Shown here piece after piece: positions 23,815-35,033 of a stretch of DNA of 64,000 nucleotides. The notes under the pieces are model-generated. The model did no database searches. It saw nothing but the letters and a program-made list of their open reading frames with translations, and was not told the DNA's origin. This DNA is from Piliocolobus tephrosceles. Lineage: Eukaryota > Chordata > Mammalia > Primates > Cercopithecidae. The stretch is taken from assembly GCF_002776525.5 (NCBI RefSeq), contig NC_045443.1, positions 38,466,531 through 38,530,530 on the forward strand. The letters are read 5' to 3'. A program made the translations under genes and the position numbers. Within the stretch, counting starts at the first letter, position 1; every line of letters begins with the position of its first letter.

Positions 23815-25995
23815 TTAATGGAAGTCCTAGCTAGAGCAATCAGGCAGGAAAAAGAAATAAAAGGCACCTAAATAGGAAAAGAAGAAGTCATCTATCTCTT
23901 CATGGACAGCATGACTCTTTACCTAAAAATTCCTAATGCCTCCATCAAAAGGCTCCCAGAAATTATAAATGACTTCAGTAAAGTATCAACATATAAAATC
24001 AATGAACAAAAACCAGTAGCATTTCTATACAGCAGAATACTTGGGTTGACACAGATCAACCCAAAATACCTGTGTAAGCTGATATGGGATGCATTTTCTT
24101 ATATTTACAGTCCAAAGCATTTTAACTAATAAAGGAGTTCAGCAAGTCCAAAACAAAAATTAAAAAAAACAACAAGGGCAAGCATGAAAGCATATTCAAG
24201 GCAAATCAAGAATGTAATTACATTTGCAGTTGCCACACAGAAAATCAAATACGTAGGAATACATTTAACCGAAGAGGTGAATAATTATTACAAGGAGAAC
24301 TAAAAATACTGCCAAAAGAAATCATATTTCTTTTCAAAACAAATAGAAAAATATTCCATGTTTGCAGATTGCAAGAATCAATGTCGTTAAAATGGTCATG
24401 CTGCCCAAAGCAATCTACAGATTCAACACTATTCCTATCAAACTACTAATATCATTTTTCACAGAATTAGAAAAAAACTATTATAAAATTCTAAATGGAA
24501 CCAAAAAAGAGCCTCAATAGTCAAAGCAATCCTAAGCAAAAAGAACAAAGCATATTACTTGACTTCAAACTATACTATAAGGCTACAGTAACCAAAACAG
24601 CATGGTACTGATACAAAAACAGACACATAGACCAGTTGAACAGAATAGAGAACCCTGAAATAACGCCACACACATACAACTATCTGATCTTCAGCAAAGT
24701 TGAAAAAAATAAGCAATGGAAAAAGGACTTCCTGTTCAATAAATGGTGCTGAGATAGCTGGCTAGTCATATTCAAAAGAATAAAACTGGACCCCTAACTT
24801 TCACCACACACAAAAATTAACTCAGGCTGGATTAAAGGTTTAAATGTAAGACCTGAAACAATAAAAATCTAGAAGAAAACCTAGGAAATCCCATTCTGGA
24901 CATCAGCCTTGGAAAATAATTTATGCCTAAGTCCTCAAAAGTAATTGCAACAAAAACAAAAATTGACAAGTAGGACTTAATTCAACAAAAGAGCTTCTGC
25001 ACAGAAAGGAAACTATCAGCAGAGTAAACTGACAAACTACAGAATGGGAGAAAATATTCACAAACTATGCATCTGACAAAGGGCTACTATCCAGGATCTG
25101 TAAGAAACTTAAACAATTCAACATATAAAAAACAACCCCTTTAAAAAGTGGGCAAAGGACATGAACAGACAATTCTCAAAAAAAAATGATGTACAGCCAA
25201 CAGGCATACAAAAAAATGCTCAACATCACTGATCATCTGAGAAATGCAAATCAAAACCACAATGAGTACCATCTCACACCAGTAACAATGGCTATTATTA
25301 AAAAGTCAAAAAAACAACAGATGCTAAGTGAGGCTGTGGAGAAAATGAAATGTTTATGCACTATTGGTGGAAATGTAAATTAGTTCAGCCACTGCGAAAA
25401 GTAGTTTGGAGATTTCTCAAAGAACTTAAAACAGAACCACCATTTGACCCATCAATTCCATTACTGGGTATAGTATATATCCAAAAGAAAATAAATTGTT
25501 CTGCCAAAAGATACATGCACTTGCATGTTCATTGCAGCACTAATCACAATAGCAAAAACATGCAGTCAACCTAGGTGCCCATTAGCATGGATTAGATAAA
25601 GAAAATCTGGTACATATATACTGTGAAATACTACACAGTCATTAAAGTAATCCTGAAATTATCTCCTTTGCAGCAACATGAATGAAGCTGGAGGCCATTA
25701 TCCTGAACAAACTAACACGGAAACAGAAAACCAAATACCACATGTGCTCACCTGTAAGTGGGAGCCAAACACTGAGTCCTCATGGATACAAAGATGTGAA
25801 CAATAGACACTGGAGCCTACTAGAGAGGGGAGGGAGGAAGGGGGGCAAGAGTTGAAAAATTAACTATTGGTACTATGCTTGCTACCTGGGTGATGGGACC
25901 ATTCGTACCCCAAACCTCAGGATCACTCAATACACTCACGTGACAAACCCCCACATGTACTCCATAATCCAAAATAAAAGTTGGAAAAAAAGAGA
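23815..25995 (+). mobile_element. L1P LINE, 5'-truncated, ~2.2 kb
   Basis: Starts inside ORF2 at 'ggaagtcctagctagagcaatcagg', just before the RT catalytic motif. The catalytic region reads LFMDSM at 23900-23915 where active L1 has F-A-D-D, so the key aspartates are lost. It continues through 'ggtggaaatgtaaattagttcagcc' (25370) and 'ggcagctgggagccaaac'-type 3' UTR to an A-rich end at 25984-25992. Multiple frameshifts and stops leave only short ORF2 remnants, for example 25350-25574. The 3' UTR ('acctgggtgatgggaccattcgtacccc') fits L1PA/L1PB of intermediate age. A foreign insert lies at about 24035-24185. Confidence 0.9.
24035..24185. other. Non-L1 insert within the L1, with a 9-bp inverted repeat
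   Basis: L1 ORF2 sequence stops after 'agcatttctatacagcag' and resumes near 'caaatcaagaatgtaattacatttgc'. The intervening ~150 bp does not look like L1. It holds a perfect inverted repeat, ttgggttga (24041-24049) and tcaacccaa (24056-24064), and ends in an A-rich run (24147-24175) as a retrotransposed transcript would. I do not recognise the source and see no clear TSD. Confidence 0.5.
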
Positions 25996-26379
25996 AAGGC
26001 ATCTCAATAATTACATGCTTGATCCTGGAGAAAGTGAGGAAGTATGAGAAATAATGCCATAAGATATGTAGTTGAAAAAGTTTACTCTAAATTACCCAAA
26101 ACTTCACGCATCTAAAATAGTCAAGTGACCAGTCATTTTTAGGCAAACCAACAAGACCATAGTAATGTGAGAAAGTATTCAAAAGGCATTTTCATGAAAG
26201 AAAATACTGTGACACAACCTCTGGGCAAAATAATATAACCTTGTCAGTGAACATCATTTTAAAAAATGTAACTGTTTACGATTTTAGAAGTAGAGAGCAC
26301 CACATGCAGAAGGTCTAGGTACTAAACTAGCAGATGTTTTCTAAGTTTACCGAGGTAGTCAGTTACATTGATGGCCCAT

Positions 26380-26840
26380 AATTAACCACACTTTCCACAT
26401 TCACAGCCTTGAATAGCTTCCTCCCCTTGAATCTGGGAGGAACTGAGGCTTGCTTTAACCAAGAGAACACAGCAGACGTGAGGCTCAAATTCTGGGCCTA
26501 AGCCTTAAGAGGGCCTGGCACGGGTAGCCTCTGCTTTTGCAGTCTTAGGAGTCTTGAGCCACTTCGTAAGATGTCCAGCCACTCCGCTTAAGAGATCGTG
26601 TGCATGGAACACATGGAAGGGCCATGTGGAGCAGAGGCCCTGAGATTACAGGAAGAGAGAGTCCCAGCTGCTCTGCTATCCTAGCTAAGCCTCACCCCAG
26701 ATGGCTCACAACTGAATGCAGCCACAGGAATTCACACTGAAGGACTAGCTGAAGCACTGCTCACCTGAGCCCAGTATGGATTACAGAATTGTCACAAAAT
26801 GATAGTTATTTATGACAATCCTGCACAGTTCTGTGAAGGC
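26380..26840 (+). mobile_element. Ancient LTR-like element (MLT1-like), uncertain
   Basis: 'gcttcctccccttgaatctgggaggaactgaggcttgctttaaccaagagaac' and 'ggaagggccatgtggagcagaggcc' resemble a very old mammalian LTR-type repeat, but the end sequences are not clear. The surrounding 25996-26379 and 26841-27025 show no gene. Confidence 0.4.
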
Positions 26841-27041
26841 ACAGAGTAATAATAAAATTTTATTTATTATGATGTTTGACTCCCTTATGTCATAGAAGAA
26901 ACCTTAGAAACAGAGAAGTTAGGTGACCTGCTCAGAGTTCCACAGCATCTTCCCATTCAACATACAACCTAGCCTCAGTTTTCTAGTGTAAAAGGGGACA
27001 GGAGATATGGAATAGAAAGTAGGAGGAAAATAGAAAAGATC

Positions 27042-27343
27042 AGGCTGGGCGCGGTGGCTCAAGCCTGTAATCCCAGCACTTTGGGAGGCCGAGACAGGCG
27101 GATCACGAGGTGAGGAGATCGAGACCATCCTGGCTAACACGGTGAAACCCCGTCTTTACTAAAAATATACAAAAAACTAGCCGGGCGTGATGGCGGGCGC
27201 CTGTAGTCCCAGCTACTCGGGAGGCTGAGGCAGGAGAATGGCGTAAACCCGGGAGGCAGAGCTTGCAGTGAGCTGAGATCCGGCCACTGCACTCCAGCCT
27301 GGGCGACAGAGCGAGACTCCGTCTCAAAAAAAAAAAAAAAAAA
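27042..27343 (+). mobile_element. AluYR (Old World monkey) with perfect TSD
   Basis: Little-diverged full-length Alu. It carries GGCTCAAGCCTG, GCGTAAACCCGG and GATCCGGCCAC, which together I associate with cercopithecoid-specific AluY subfamilies. The A-tail is 27326-27343. A 16-bp TSD gaaaatagaaaagatc is identical at 27026-27041 and 27344-27359. Confidence 0.96.
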
Positions 27344-27359
27344 GAAAATAGAAAAGATC

Positions 27360-28382
27360 TGGAATAAGAAAGGCAATCATAAATCTTCTAACAAACTGAG
27401 AACACTCATCAGAGAGTTGAGCATTCGGCCTTGGGGTAAATAGAGAGCTCTTGCTTTTTTAATATATTGCCTTGTATAGATATTGTGTGTGTACTCATAG
27501 GACCACGAAATCTGGGAAGTCTGAGGACCAAGAAACCTGGGAACTCTAAGTACAATGCATGACTGGTGAGGACTAAAAATCATTTCTACTATTCACATGT
27601 CACTCTTATTACCTCATTTCACACTCTGTGTTTCTAAGATATTCTTTAAGTCTTAAAGGAGCTGATGAGCTTACAGTCATTTGACAGCAGCAGGCACCCA
27701 ATTGACTCCCAACATGCTTGCACAAAAAGATAACACTTCGGGATGCTAAAGTGGATTCGTTTTCCCAGGTGAGGCTTTACTCAAGATGTCAGATAAAAAG
27801 ATCTCTCAGGTCCTTTCCCATTGGCCCAGGAGCTAGTACCTTCTGAGGCATTTTATAAAAAAGTAAGTTACCCTATTCTCAAAAGACTCTAGATGGAAAC
27901 ACTTTAATAAGGCAGACCTAATTTTTCAATCTCACCTTTTGTAACTGGGTATGAATGAGCTATTCTTCATGTTCTTGTAGCTTGACAGGAACAAGAAAGT
28001 GTACCAAATCATTAATTCTCTCATTTGCCCACATAACACAAAACCAGCTGGCTTTTAATATTTAATTAAATTAGTGCGCTCCCCAACTGAATTCTAATAT
28101 TCCAATTTCAATTTTCAGCACAAAGCTAATATAAAACCCAAAAGCACTGAGTGATGTGGAAAGGGAAAATGTGACCTTGGTAGGATAATGTGAAGGCATC
28201 CACAGATGAAAAGGGTCTTTTCTTTTTTTTCTTGAGCATTATAAGATGTCCAAAGTTAACATTATAACTAAATACACTGCATTCTCTTTCAAGAAGTAGT
28301 ATCATGTGGTAAAAGTACATTTGGGAGCAGTCTCTTTTTTTTTCATTACTTAACTCATTTTTTACCCATTGATTTCTCCTGT
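27360..28382. other. Unique sequence, no gene seen
   Basis: About 1 kb with no repeat I can name and no coding signal. An A/T-rich piece near 28060 ('tatttaattaaattag') is the only notable texture. Confidence 0.5.
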
Positions 28383-28665
28383 CTGTTGTGTGCCAGATAT
28401 TATACCAGGTGCTCAGGCATGAGAATGAAATACATTGTCCCTACCCTCATAGGAACACATTGCCTCTGCTTACTAGGGACCTTGTTGCCAAGTGTGTATG
28501 TGAGATCTTGGACAAGCTTAACCTTTGAGTTTTAGTTCACTGTCTAGAAAATGATTATGTTAACAACTCTTAGCTCTCAGATCTTTGTGAGGATTAAATG
28601 AGACCTTGTCTTGCAAAAGAGCTTTGCACATTGCAGAGTGGCAATTGAATAATGAAAAGAAATTA
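28383..28665. mobile_element. L2 tail (minus) followed by MIR (plus)
   Basis: 28383-28462 matches an L2 3' end in reverse ('gtgccagatattataccaggtgctcagg...tccctaccctcatagg'). 28500-28665 matches MIR in the forward direction ('atcttggacaagcttaacctttgagtt', 'gatctttgtgaggattaaatgag', 'agagctttgcacattgcag'). Confidence 0.65.
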
Positions 28666-28761
28666 TGAAGTATTTTGTGCAGGCTTTTTGCTGTTGCGGT
28701 TTGTGTGCATTTGTGATTATCGGAGGCAGTAGGGAAAACGTCCTGTCATGACTGCCTGTTT

Positions 28762-28763
<2 letters not shown>

Positions 28764-28804
<41 letters not shown>

Positions 28805-28916
28805 NNNNNNNNNNNNNNNNNNNNNNNNNNNNNNNNNNNNNNNNNNNNNNNNNNNNNNNNNNNNNNNNNNNNNNNNNNNNNNNNNNNNNNNNNNNNNNNN
28901 NNNNCCACCTCGCCTG
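28764..28916 (-). mobile_element. Partly hidden Alu at an assembly gap (inferred)
   Basis: A 41-base poly(T) (28764-28804) runs straight into 100 N (28805-28904). The first bases after the gap, ccacctcgcctg, are the exact reverse complement of caggcgaggtgg, present in the right arm of the AluYR at 49606. The gap therefore probably covers a reverse-oriented, perhaps 5'-truncated, Alu. A possible 10-bp TSD is gcctgtttcc (28754-28763) and gcctgttttc (28912-28921). A run of exactly 100 N is usually a placeholder, so the true length is unknown. Confidence 0.55.
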
Positions 28917-29384
28917 TTTTCTAATTGTTCCCTTCTCAGCCGCAGGCAGTAAAATGTGCTGAAGTCTGACCTCAAGAAATTCAATCTTGGGCCTTTTATC
29001 TGCAATTCTTGTGAAGCGTCTGCTGTCCTGAATATCAGATTCAGCATTCAGGGCCAGTTTGTTTCTTGTTTGTTTCCATTGGATTGGATTATGGCAAATT
29101 TAGGCAAAAGGTTTTTCTTAGCTTTTTATGATGATTTTGGACCTGAGTGTGAATGTTTATTACAGCTGTTGATTTTCTGTTTCTCTGTAATACTGGGCTT
29201 ATTTTCTCACTTTTTATGAGAGTTATAGAGCACCATGGTACAAAGCTGGCTGGTGCAAGTGATTGGTGAAGATGTCTGAAAAATACCCAGTGAGGAAGTA
29301 GAAAGGCAGGCTGTGAGGTTTGCTCTGTGTTGTGTCTGAATCCATGTGGCACTCACAGGACAGGCCTAGACTAACCTTCAGGGC

Positions 29385-29480
29385 CAAGGTCAATAAATAT
29401 ATATTGAATGTGTACCATGGGCCAGAGTTAGGGCTTTTAGAGCTGTGTGCAGATAGATTCATACAGTACCCAACCCTCAA
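29385..29480 (-). mobile_element. L2 or MIR-type ancient fragment
   Basis: 'aataaatatatattgaatgtgtaccatgggccagagttagggcttttagagctg' has the form of an ancient 3' end (reverse) with 'ttgaatgtgtaccatgggcca' replacing the usual tract. The preceding 28922-29384 has no gene. Confidence 0.45.
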
Positions 29481-29559
29481 ATTCTTTCCTGCTCTTTCAT
29501 TTCGGATTATGATATGACTATTCACACAGTTTCCCCGACAAAGACTTAAGAGGAGTCCT

Positions 29560-30030
29560 TGATTCGTTCAGCTGTTACTCCCTCACCCCATTGATAAACT
29601 TCTAGTTTTATCTCAGAAACCATTTGACTTCTGTTCCCTCCTTTTTATTCTACTGCCACTATCTCAGGCTTGGCCTTCATTATGTCAACAATATTCTACA
29701 AACCAGCCTACTTATGATGTGGTGCCAATAGGACAATGTACAATGTCTTAGAATGGAATTCAGCAGTTCTTACTGAATCCCCAACCTGTCTTTTTCATTT
29801 ATCTCCTACCAACCACAACCCCACACTCCAGGTACCAAACTGTGAAGCTGCTTCAAAGCTGTGTCTTTGCTGGTGGGGTTGTCTCTGCTTGGAATGTCAT
29901 TTCCACTGCCACTCATTCAACCCAGCAAACCCCCTCCAAAGATAAGTTCAAGTGCTGCCACTTCTCTGTAGTTTTTCATGACCCTCCAAGGCAGAATTAA
30001 TTGTTCCTTTCTCCTTGTGCCTGTGTTCAC
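29560..30030 (+). mobile_element. L2 LINE
   Basis: Diverged L2 3' region: 'ccactatctcaggcttggccttcat', 'gctgtgtctttgctggtggggttgtctctgcttggaatgtc', 'caacccagcaaaccccctccaaagataagttcaagtgctgcc', 'catgaccctccaaggcagaattaattg'. No coding capacity is left. Confidence 0.65.
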
Positions 30031-30140
30031 ATACACAGAAAAGAAATTTTAAATTTGTGCATCAATCTTTTCAACTAAATAATGAAATATGGAAGAATAG
30101 GAATGCTTTCTTGAAAAACATCTTTATCTCCAATGACTAG

Positions 30141-30247
30141 GGAAGGAAGGAAGGAAGGAAGGAGAGAAAGAAGAAAGAGAGAAGGAAGGAAGGAAGGAAG
30201 GAAGGAAGGAAGGAAGGAAGGAAGGAAGGAAGGAAGGNNNNNNNNNN

Positions 30248-30302
<55 letters not shown>

Positions 30303-30450
30303 AGAGAAAGAAGGAAAAGAAGAGAGAGGAGGGAGAGAGGGAAGAAAGAAAGGAAGGAAGGAAGAGAGGGATGGAAGGAGAGAGGGAGAACAGGGAAAGG
30401 AAAAGGAAAGGGAGAAGAAGGAAAGGGGAAGAAAAGAAAAAGAAAGACAG
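30141..30450. repeat. (GGAA)n/(GAAA)n microsatellite with a 10-N gap
   Basis: Purine-only tract. GGAA units run up to 30237, then 10 N (30238-30247), then about 13 GAAA units and a mixed GGAA/GAGA/AAGG tail. The long open frames through it on both strands (Lys/Glu/Arg-only or Ser/Phe/Leu-only) are products of the repeat, not genes. The sharp change of unit across the N run marks unresolved assembly. Confidence 0.97.
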
Positions 30451-30479
30451 CAACTTAAACTGATGGCAGTTCATCTATC

Positions 30480-30745
30480 TGTCACACAACAGTCCATTCA
30501 GGCAAGGGTTCAGGCCTTCCTTGCCCTGGCCCCCCGTTGTGTGCCCCAGTTGGCTACCCTAGGTCTTATTATCTCCCAGCCAGCAGGATGTGGAGAAAGG
30601 ACCAGGTGAGTGCCCTCACAATCCTTTTAATGGCAAGGCCCAGGAGTGGCACACATCATTTCTACCATGTATCATTGACCATAACCTTATGGCCACACCA
30701 GCAATAATGGAGGGCTGGATCCTATACTTCCCACAAAAGTAAAAA
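30480..30745 (+). mobile_element. Second copy of the unnamed ancient repeat
   Basis: 'cagccagcaggatgtggagaaaggacc', 'aggagtggcacacatcatttctacc' and 'ttatggccacaccagcaataatggaggg' follow the same pattern as 5855-6240 (a 'catttctacc...ccatgtatcattgacc' block before a 'ggccacacc' block). Likely the same old family, name unknown to me. Confidence 0.4.
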
Positions 30746-30784
30746 ATATATTGAATCAATTGACATTTATTCCACAAACATTGT

Positions 30785-30970
30785 GTGATTGAGACTTTCA
30801 GCAGTTACTTCATTTAATATTCTCTGACTAGATATCATCAGCTTGGTAGCTGGGGTTCACCAAGCCACTGGAGAGGTTACATAACCTTACCGAGGTCTCA
30901 GCATCTCCTTTATTCAGCCAGAACTAATTCCAAGTCTGTTTATTCCAAAACTACTGTTCTTCCTGGTACA
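30785..30970 (-). mobile_element. MIR SINE (diverged)
   Basis: 'cagttacttcatttaatattctctgac' then 'ctggagaggttacataaccttaccgaggtctcagc' and 'cagaactaattccaagtctg' follow the MIR order in reverse, with losses. The following 30971-31812 is AT-rich with nothing recognised; the frames at 31423-31733 there look like chance. Confidence 0.6.
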
Positions 30971-31827
30971 TTATTATTTTGTTTCTCTATTAAATTCCTA
31001 AAAATTAAAATCTAAAACTGTAAAGCATTTACTTCCAAGAGTTCTGAATTTTTAAAAATAATTCTTAGTGAAATAAATAATCTCTGTTATGCCTCCAAAT
31101 ACAGGTTTAGTAGAAAATATTGTCAGGTAGTTTTAGAATAAGTTCTGTCTCTGGACTTCTGGGACTAGTTAAGTAAATAACCAGTATTAATAATGCTTCC
31201 ATTTGTTCCCATATAAATTATGACAGCAATAGTTATTGTCTTTCAAACATTTCTAGATCTTAGAGAACAGACCTTTTTGTGACAGGAAACTGGAAAAAAT
31301 ATCCCCCCATACTATTCACACAAAAAAATGGTGATATTGTTTTGCTAGGGGCAAGGTCAAAAGAAATAATTCTACCCTTTCTTCATATGATGAGAAAATA
31401 AATGGAAACATGACAAGATGTGCTATTTTTTAAGAAAACTAATGAGGCAATCAACTGCATGACTTTCTGCTAGGAAGATTGAACTGGAATTGGAGCACCC
31501 AGGTTCACTGTCACATACAGGATTGAAGCCTTCACATCTGACACTCAACTTTGCAGGACACAAGGAACCAAAAGGGAGGAATTTCCCCCTGTGGGGCATC
31601 AAAGAGTTTTGTAAAAGGGGTATGGGGTCTTTCAACTGAGAGACATGAAAGAGGGCCCCCGAGAGGGGACATTTGGAATGGTCTCTTTTTAGAAAACCGA
31701 AGCCATAAACAAACCCTTCCCTTCTTTGGTTAAGAGTATGAGTAGATTAGATTCAGTGACAGCCTTTGTTCTCTCTCATGCTATTTTGCTTTTTTGAGAG
31801 TTACTGCAGCTTAAGAAAATAACTTTG

Positions 31828-32143
31828 CCGGGCGCGGTGGCTCAAGCCTGTAATCCCAGCATTTTGGGAGGCCGAGACGGGCGGATCACAAGGTCAGGAG
31901 ATCGAGACCATCCTGGCTAATACGGTGAAACCCCGTCTCTACTAAAGAATACAAAAAAAAAAAAAAAAACAAAAAAACCAAGCCGGGGGAGGAGGCGGGC
32001 GCCTGTAGTCCCAGCTACTTGGGAGGCGGAGGCAGGAGAATGGCGAAAACCTGGGAGGCGGAGCTTGCAGTGAGCTGAGATCCGGCCACCGCACTCCAGC
32101 CTGGGGGACAGAGCCAGACTCCGTCTCAAAAAAAAGAAAAGAA
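31828..32143 (+). mobile_element. AluYR with TSD and expanded central A-tract
   Basis: Alu starting CCGGGCGCGGTGG with CTCAAGCCTG and GATCCGGCCAC (Old World monkey type). The linker between the arms has expanded to 17 A and a further 'caaaaaaacc' (31951-31979), and GCGAAAACC stands where GCGTAAACC is usual. TSD aagaaaataactttg is identical at 31813-31827 and 32144-32158. Confidence 0.95.
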
Positions 32144-32545
32144 AAGAAAATAACTTTGTATATTTCCATTATAGAGGGTTTGGTCTGGGGAAGACATACA
32201 TGACAGTAGGTATTCAAGGAAATGATGATGGCTGCTCTCCAAACATCTTTCCAGGGCTGCAGAGAGCAGGGGGTGGGTGGAGGTGGAGCTGGAGGTCAAA
32301 CCTTTCGATAAATCCTCCAGCCCCGCTTTGCCCTCCACCCTCCCTCCATCACCCATGGTAAGCGTGGAGCATTGTTCAGGACAGAAAAGAAGAAACTCCT
32401 TCACGTCAGGCTATATGCATGTGGTAAGCCCAGCTAAAAGTAATGGACACTTGAGCAAAATGTTGAGGATTTAGAATTCCAGGTGCCTCTCAGTGAAAGT
32501 GGCAATGGTTAACTGAATAGGATACACAATCAAATAGTATAAGTA

Positions 32546-32846
32546 GGCCGGGTGCGGTGGCTCACACCTGTAATCCCATCACTTTGGGAGGCCATGGTGG
32601 GCAGATCATGAGGTCAAAAAATCGAGACCATCCTGGCCAACATGGTGAATCCCTGTCTCTACTAAAAATACAAAAATTACCTGGGCATGGTGGCACGTGC
32701 CTATAGTCCCAGCTATTCAGGAGGCTGAGGCAGGAGAATCACCTGAATCTGGGAGGCGGAGGTTACATTGAGCTGAGATCGTGCCACTGCACTCCAGCCT
32801 GGCGACAAAGTGAGCAAAGCGAGACTCCGTGTCACAAAAAAAAAAA
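32546..32846 (+). mobile_element. AluS (Sc-like) SINE
   Basis: Full-length Alu from GGCCGGGTGCGGTGG to the A-tail at 32836-32846. 'atcatgaggtcaaaaaatcgagacc' with 'catggtg' suggests AluSc. Flanks agtataagta (32536-32545) and agtacaagta (32846-32855) form a TSD with one change. Confidence 0.93.
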
Positions 32847-32855
32847 GTACAAGTA

Positions 32856-33689
32856 GTTTTTTTCTTTAGAATTCAACATCAGCTAAAAGGCTTCTACTGA
32901 TTATGTTTTATTACCTTTTTTGTTACACATCTATTGTAAAGTGCTTTTAAATTATAATGAATTAGTTTTCCCTCCACGGAAGTGTCACCTGAACATACTT
33001 AGCTGGCCCATCAGTGCCACAAATATGTAATTATTTATCTTATTAAGCAGTTTCGTTACCTTTTACACATTGCATAGTGCTTTTTCATTAGCTTTACCTG
33101 AAAAAAAAGAAAGTAAACTATTGTAAAGTGAGAAGTTCTTAGCCATGGTTATATACTCACAAAATTCTAAAGTTTCTTGGGCCTCTGGATCCTGCTAAGA
33201 ATTTTGCCTTTGATCTACAGATCAAAGACCATAGCAAGAATCTCATTAAAGCTATGAAACTTCTCTCTAGAAAATGAATGTAAACAGAGAATGCTACATA
33301 AAATTTCAGGGGTTTTATGGATCCCCAGAAAGCTAGTCTATGGAACCGCAGATGAAGAAACTCTGGTTTTTAAAAGGATTTTGAAAATTCTTGATAAATT
33401 ATGTACAACAATAAATTTTCTGATACTCTACACTTGACTTTTTCAGGTATTCATGCATAAGGCCAATATCTATCACTGTAATGGCAAAGATGACGGAGGT
33501 AATTTCAATCTGGATTTTGTTGGTTAAAAAAATAAATAAAGTCCTATCTTTTCAATCTTTTTATATCAACCAAAGATACGTTGTTCAGTCCCTTCTCCCA
33601 GGTAAATTTTACATGAAAAAAGAAATTACTTTGGCCATTGCAGCAATGTCAAATCCTAAAGAATTGAGAAAGCATACCGTGGTCTGAGA
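32856..33689. other. Unique sequence, no gene seen
   Basis: AT-rich, no repeat I can name. A short palindromic patch, 'gatctacagatc' (33212-33223), is present. The 68-codon frame at 33481-33687 has no domain. Confidence 0.45.
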
Positions 33690-33890
33690 TATATCGGGTG
33701 CTTATTCTTTGCCAGACGTTGTCCTAAGCACTTTACATGCATTTTTGCATTTAATTCTCAGAATAAGCGTATGAGAAAGTTACTAGTGTATTTTTAAATC
33801 TCCATCTCACATATAAGGAATTTGAGAGGAACTCAGTAATTTGGCTGAGATCACACTGTTGGTAAATGATGATGCTGGAACTCAATTTTT
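33690..33890 (-). mobile_element. MIR SINE
   Basis: Reverse MIR: 'gccagacgttgtcctaagcactttacatgc', 'aattctcagaataagcgtatgag', 'ggctgagatcacactgttggtaaatgatgatgctggaactc'. Confidence 0.82.
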
Positions 33891-34614
33891 CTTTTACAAT
33901 TTGGCAGCCAGGCAAAAGTCATCAGAAACAGGTGTTTTTATCTAAAGTTCTATGAAAGAGGAGCAGTTTTACTTTATTTCAAAGAAACAAATGACATAAA
34001 TCAATTTGCACCTGCCCTTGATTTTGTGCAAATTTATTTATAATGAATTGTGAAGGAAGGGGAGGCAGCCCTAAATTCAGAGAATTTGAAATAATCTTAA
34101 ATCAGGTATGTAACATGCAATCCCATTTGTCCAGAAAAGAGGCCAAAGGCAGAACAGTAAATATTTTCCACAGCAAAATGATCACAAGGGTGCGCAGAGT
34201 CTTCCAATCTCGAGGATTCTTCCCATTTAAATGGAAATTGCAAATCACCAGGTTATCATGTGGTGTAAGTCTTGAGTCTATCAATCTCTTTCACTCTTCA
34301 TTTGCCTTAGATTGATTTGACTTTGTGATAATGCATCGTTCTGATCACACTGTGCCACTGTTGATATGGAGTCTCCAGAGAAAACTACAAACAGAGAAAA
34401 AAGGCTGGCAGCTCAATCTTAATAGAGTCTTAGGATGAAGAATAGTAATACTTGGGAGCATCACCAACATAATAGTGTGCCCAAGAGAACTTTCAAGATA
34501 TGAGCCCGCAATAAAATATGTGTAGAAGTGAATGGTAAGGCAGAAACTGAAAACGAATTATTATAACCACTTCAATTCATTGCAAAGTTTTGCTCCTAAG
34601 GATATAATATTCAG

Positions 34615-34810
34615 ATGCCTACTGAGCATTTAAATATGCAGCTAAATATGCACCACAGTGGTTAATCAAGTTGAAATACAGGGTTGGGGTTTGTATACGT
34701 GAGAAGCTGAAGTCCAGAACAGTTGAATTACTTGAGGTCTCACTGAAAATTTGTGGTGGTAGGGCTTATTCCAATGTCTGCTCACCATACCTCATTCCTA
34801 TTCCAGTCTA
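34615..34810 (-). mobile_element. MIR SINE interrupted by a hAT element
   Basis: 'agaagctgaagtccagaacagttgaattacttgaggtctcactg' and 'gtggtagggcttattcc' fit MIR in reverse. The hAT element's TSD follows at once. 33891-34614 before it has no recognised repeat or gene. Confidence 0.55.
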
Positions 34811-34818
34811 TTCTAGAC

Positions 34819-35033
34819 CACGGGTCAGCAAGCTTTTCCTTTAAAAGTCAGATAGTAAATATTTTAAGCTTTCAGTTAATTTTTGTCTCTGTATCAATTA
34901 CTGGGGTCTGCCATTGTATCATGGAGCCAGCCATAGATGATAATAATGAATGGGTATGTGTTCCAATAAAACTTTATTTATAAAACAGACAGCTGGCTGG
35001 ATTTTGCTGGCAGATAGCAGTTTGCAACCCCTG
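34819..35033. mobile_element. hAT-Charlie-type DNA transposon (MITE) with TSD
   Basis: A 215-bp non-autonomous element with imperfect terminal inverted repeats: CACGGGTCAGCAAGC at the left, and CAGGGGTTGCAAACTGC read inward from the right. The body is typical: 'agatagtaaatattttaagctttcag', 'ttccaataaaactttatttata'. The 8-bp TSD, the length typical of hAT, is ttctagac (34811-34818) and ctctagac (35034-35041), 7 of 8 identical. I do not assign a MER number. Confidence 0.88.

Noticed and set aside
28577..29047. 156-codon minus open frame with a poly-Lys block
   Set aside because: It spans the 100-N gap and the poly(T) run; it is not a continuous reading frame.
30133..30609. 158-codon plus-strand open frame and a 116-codon minus frame
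   Set aside because: Both are translations of a GGAA/GAAA microsatellite crossing a 10-N gap; the composition is only Lys/Glu/Arg/Gly or Ser/Phe/Leu/Pro.
31917..32217. Open frames reading 'PRLECGGRISAHCKL'-type peptides, also at 11437, 14514, 27103, 44037, 47277, 49697 and 61496
   Set aside because: These are the well-known translations of Alu sequence (mostly antisense), not proteins.
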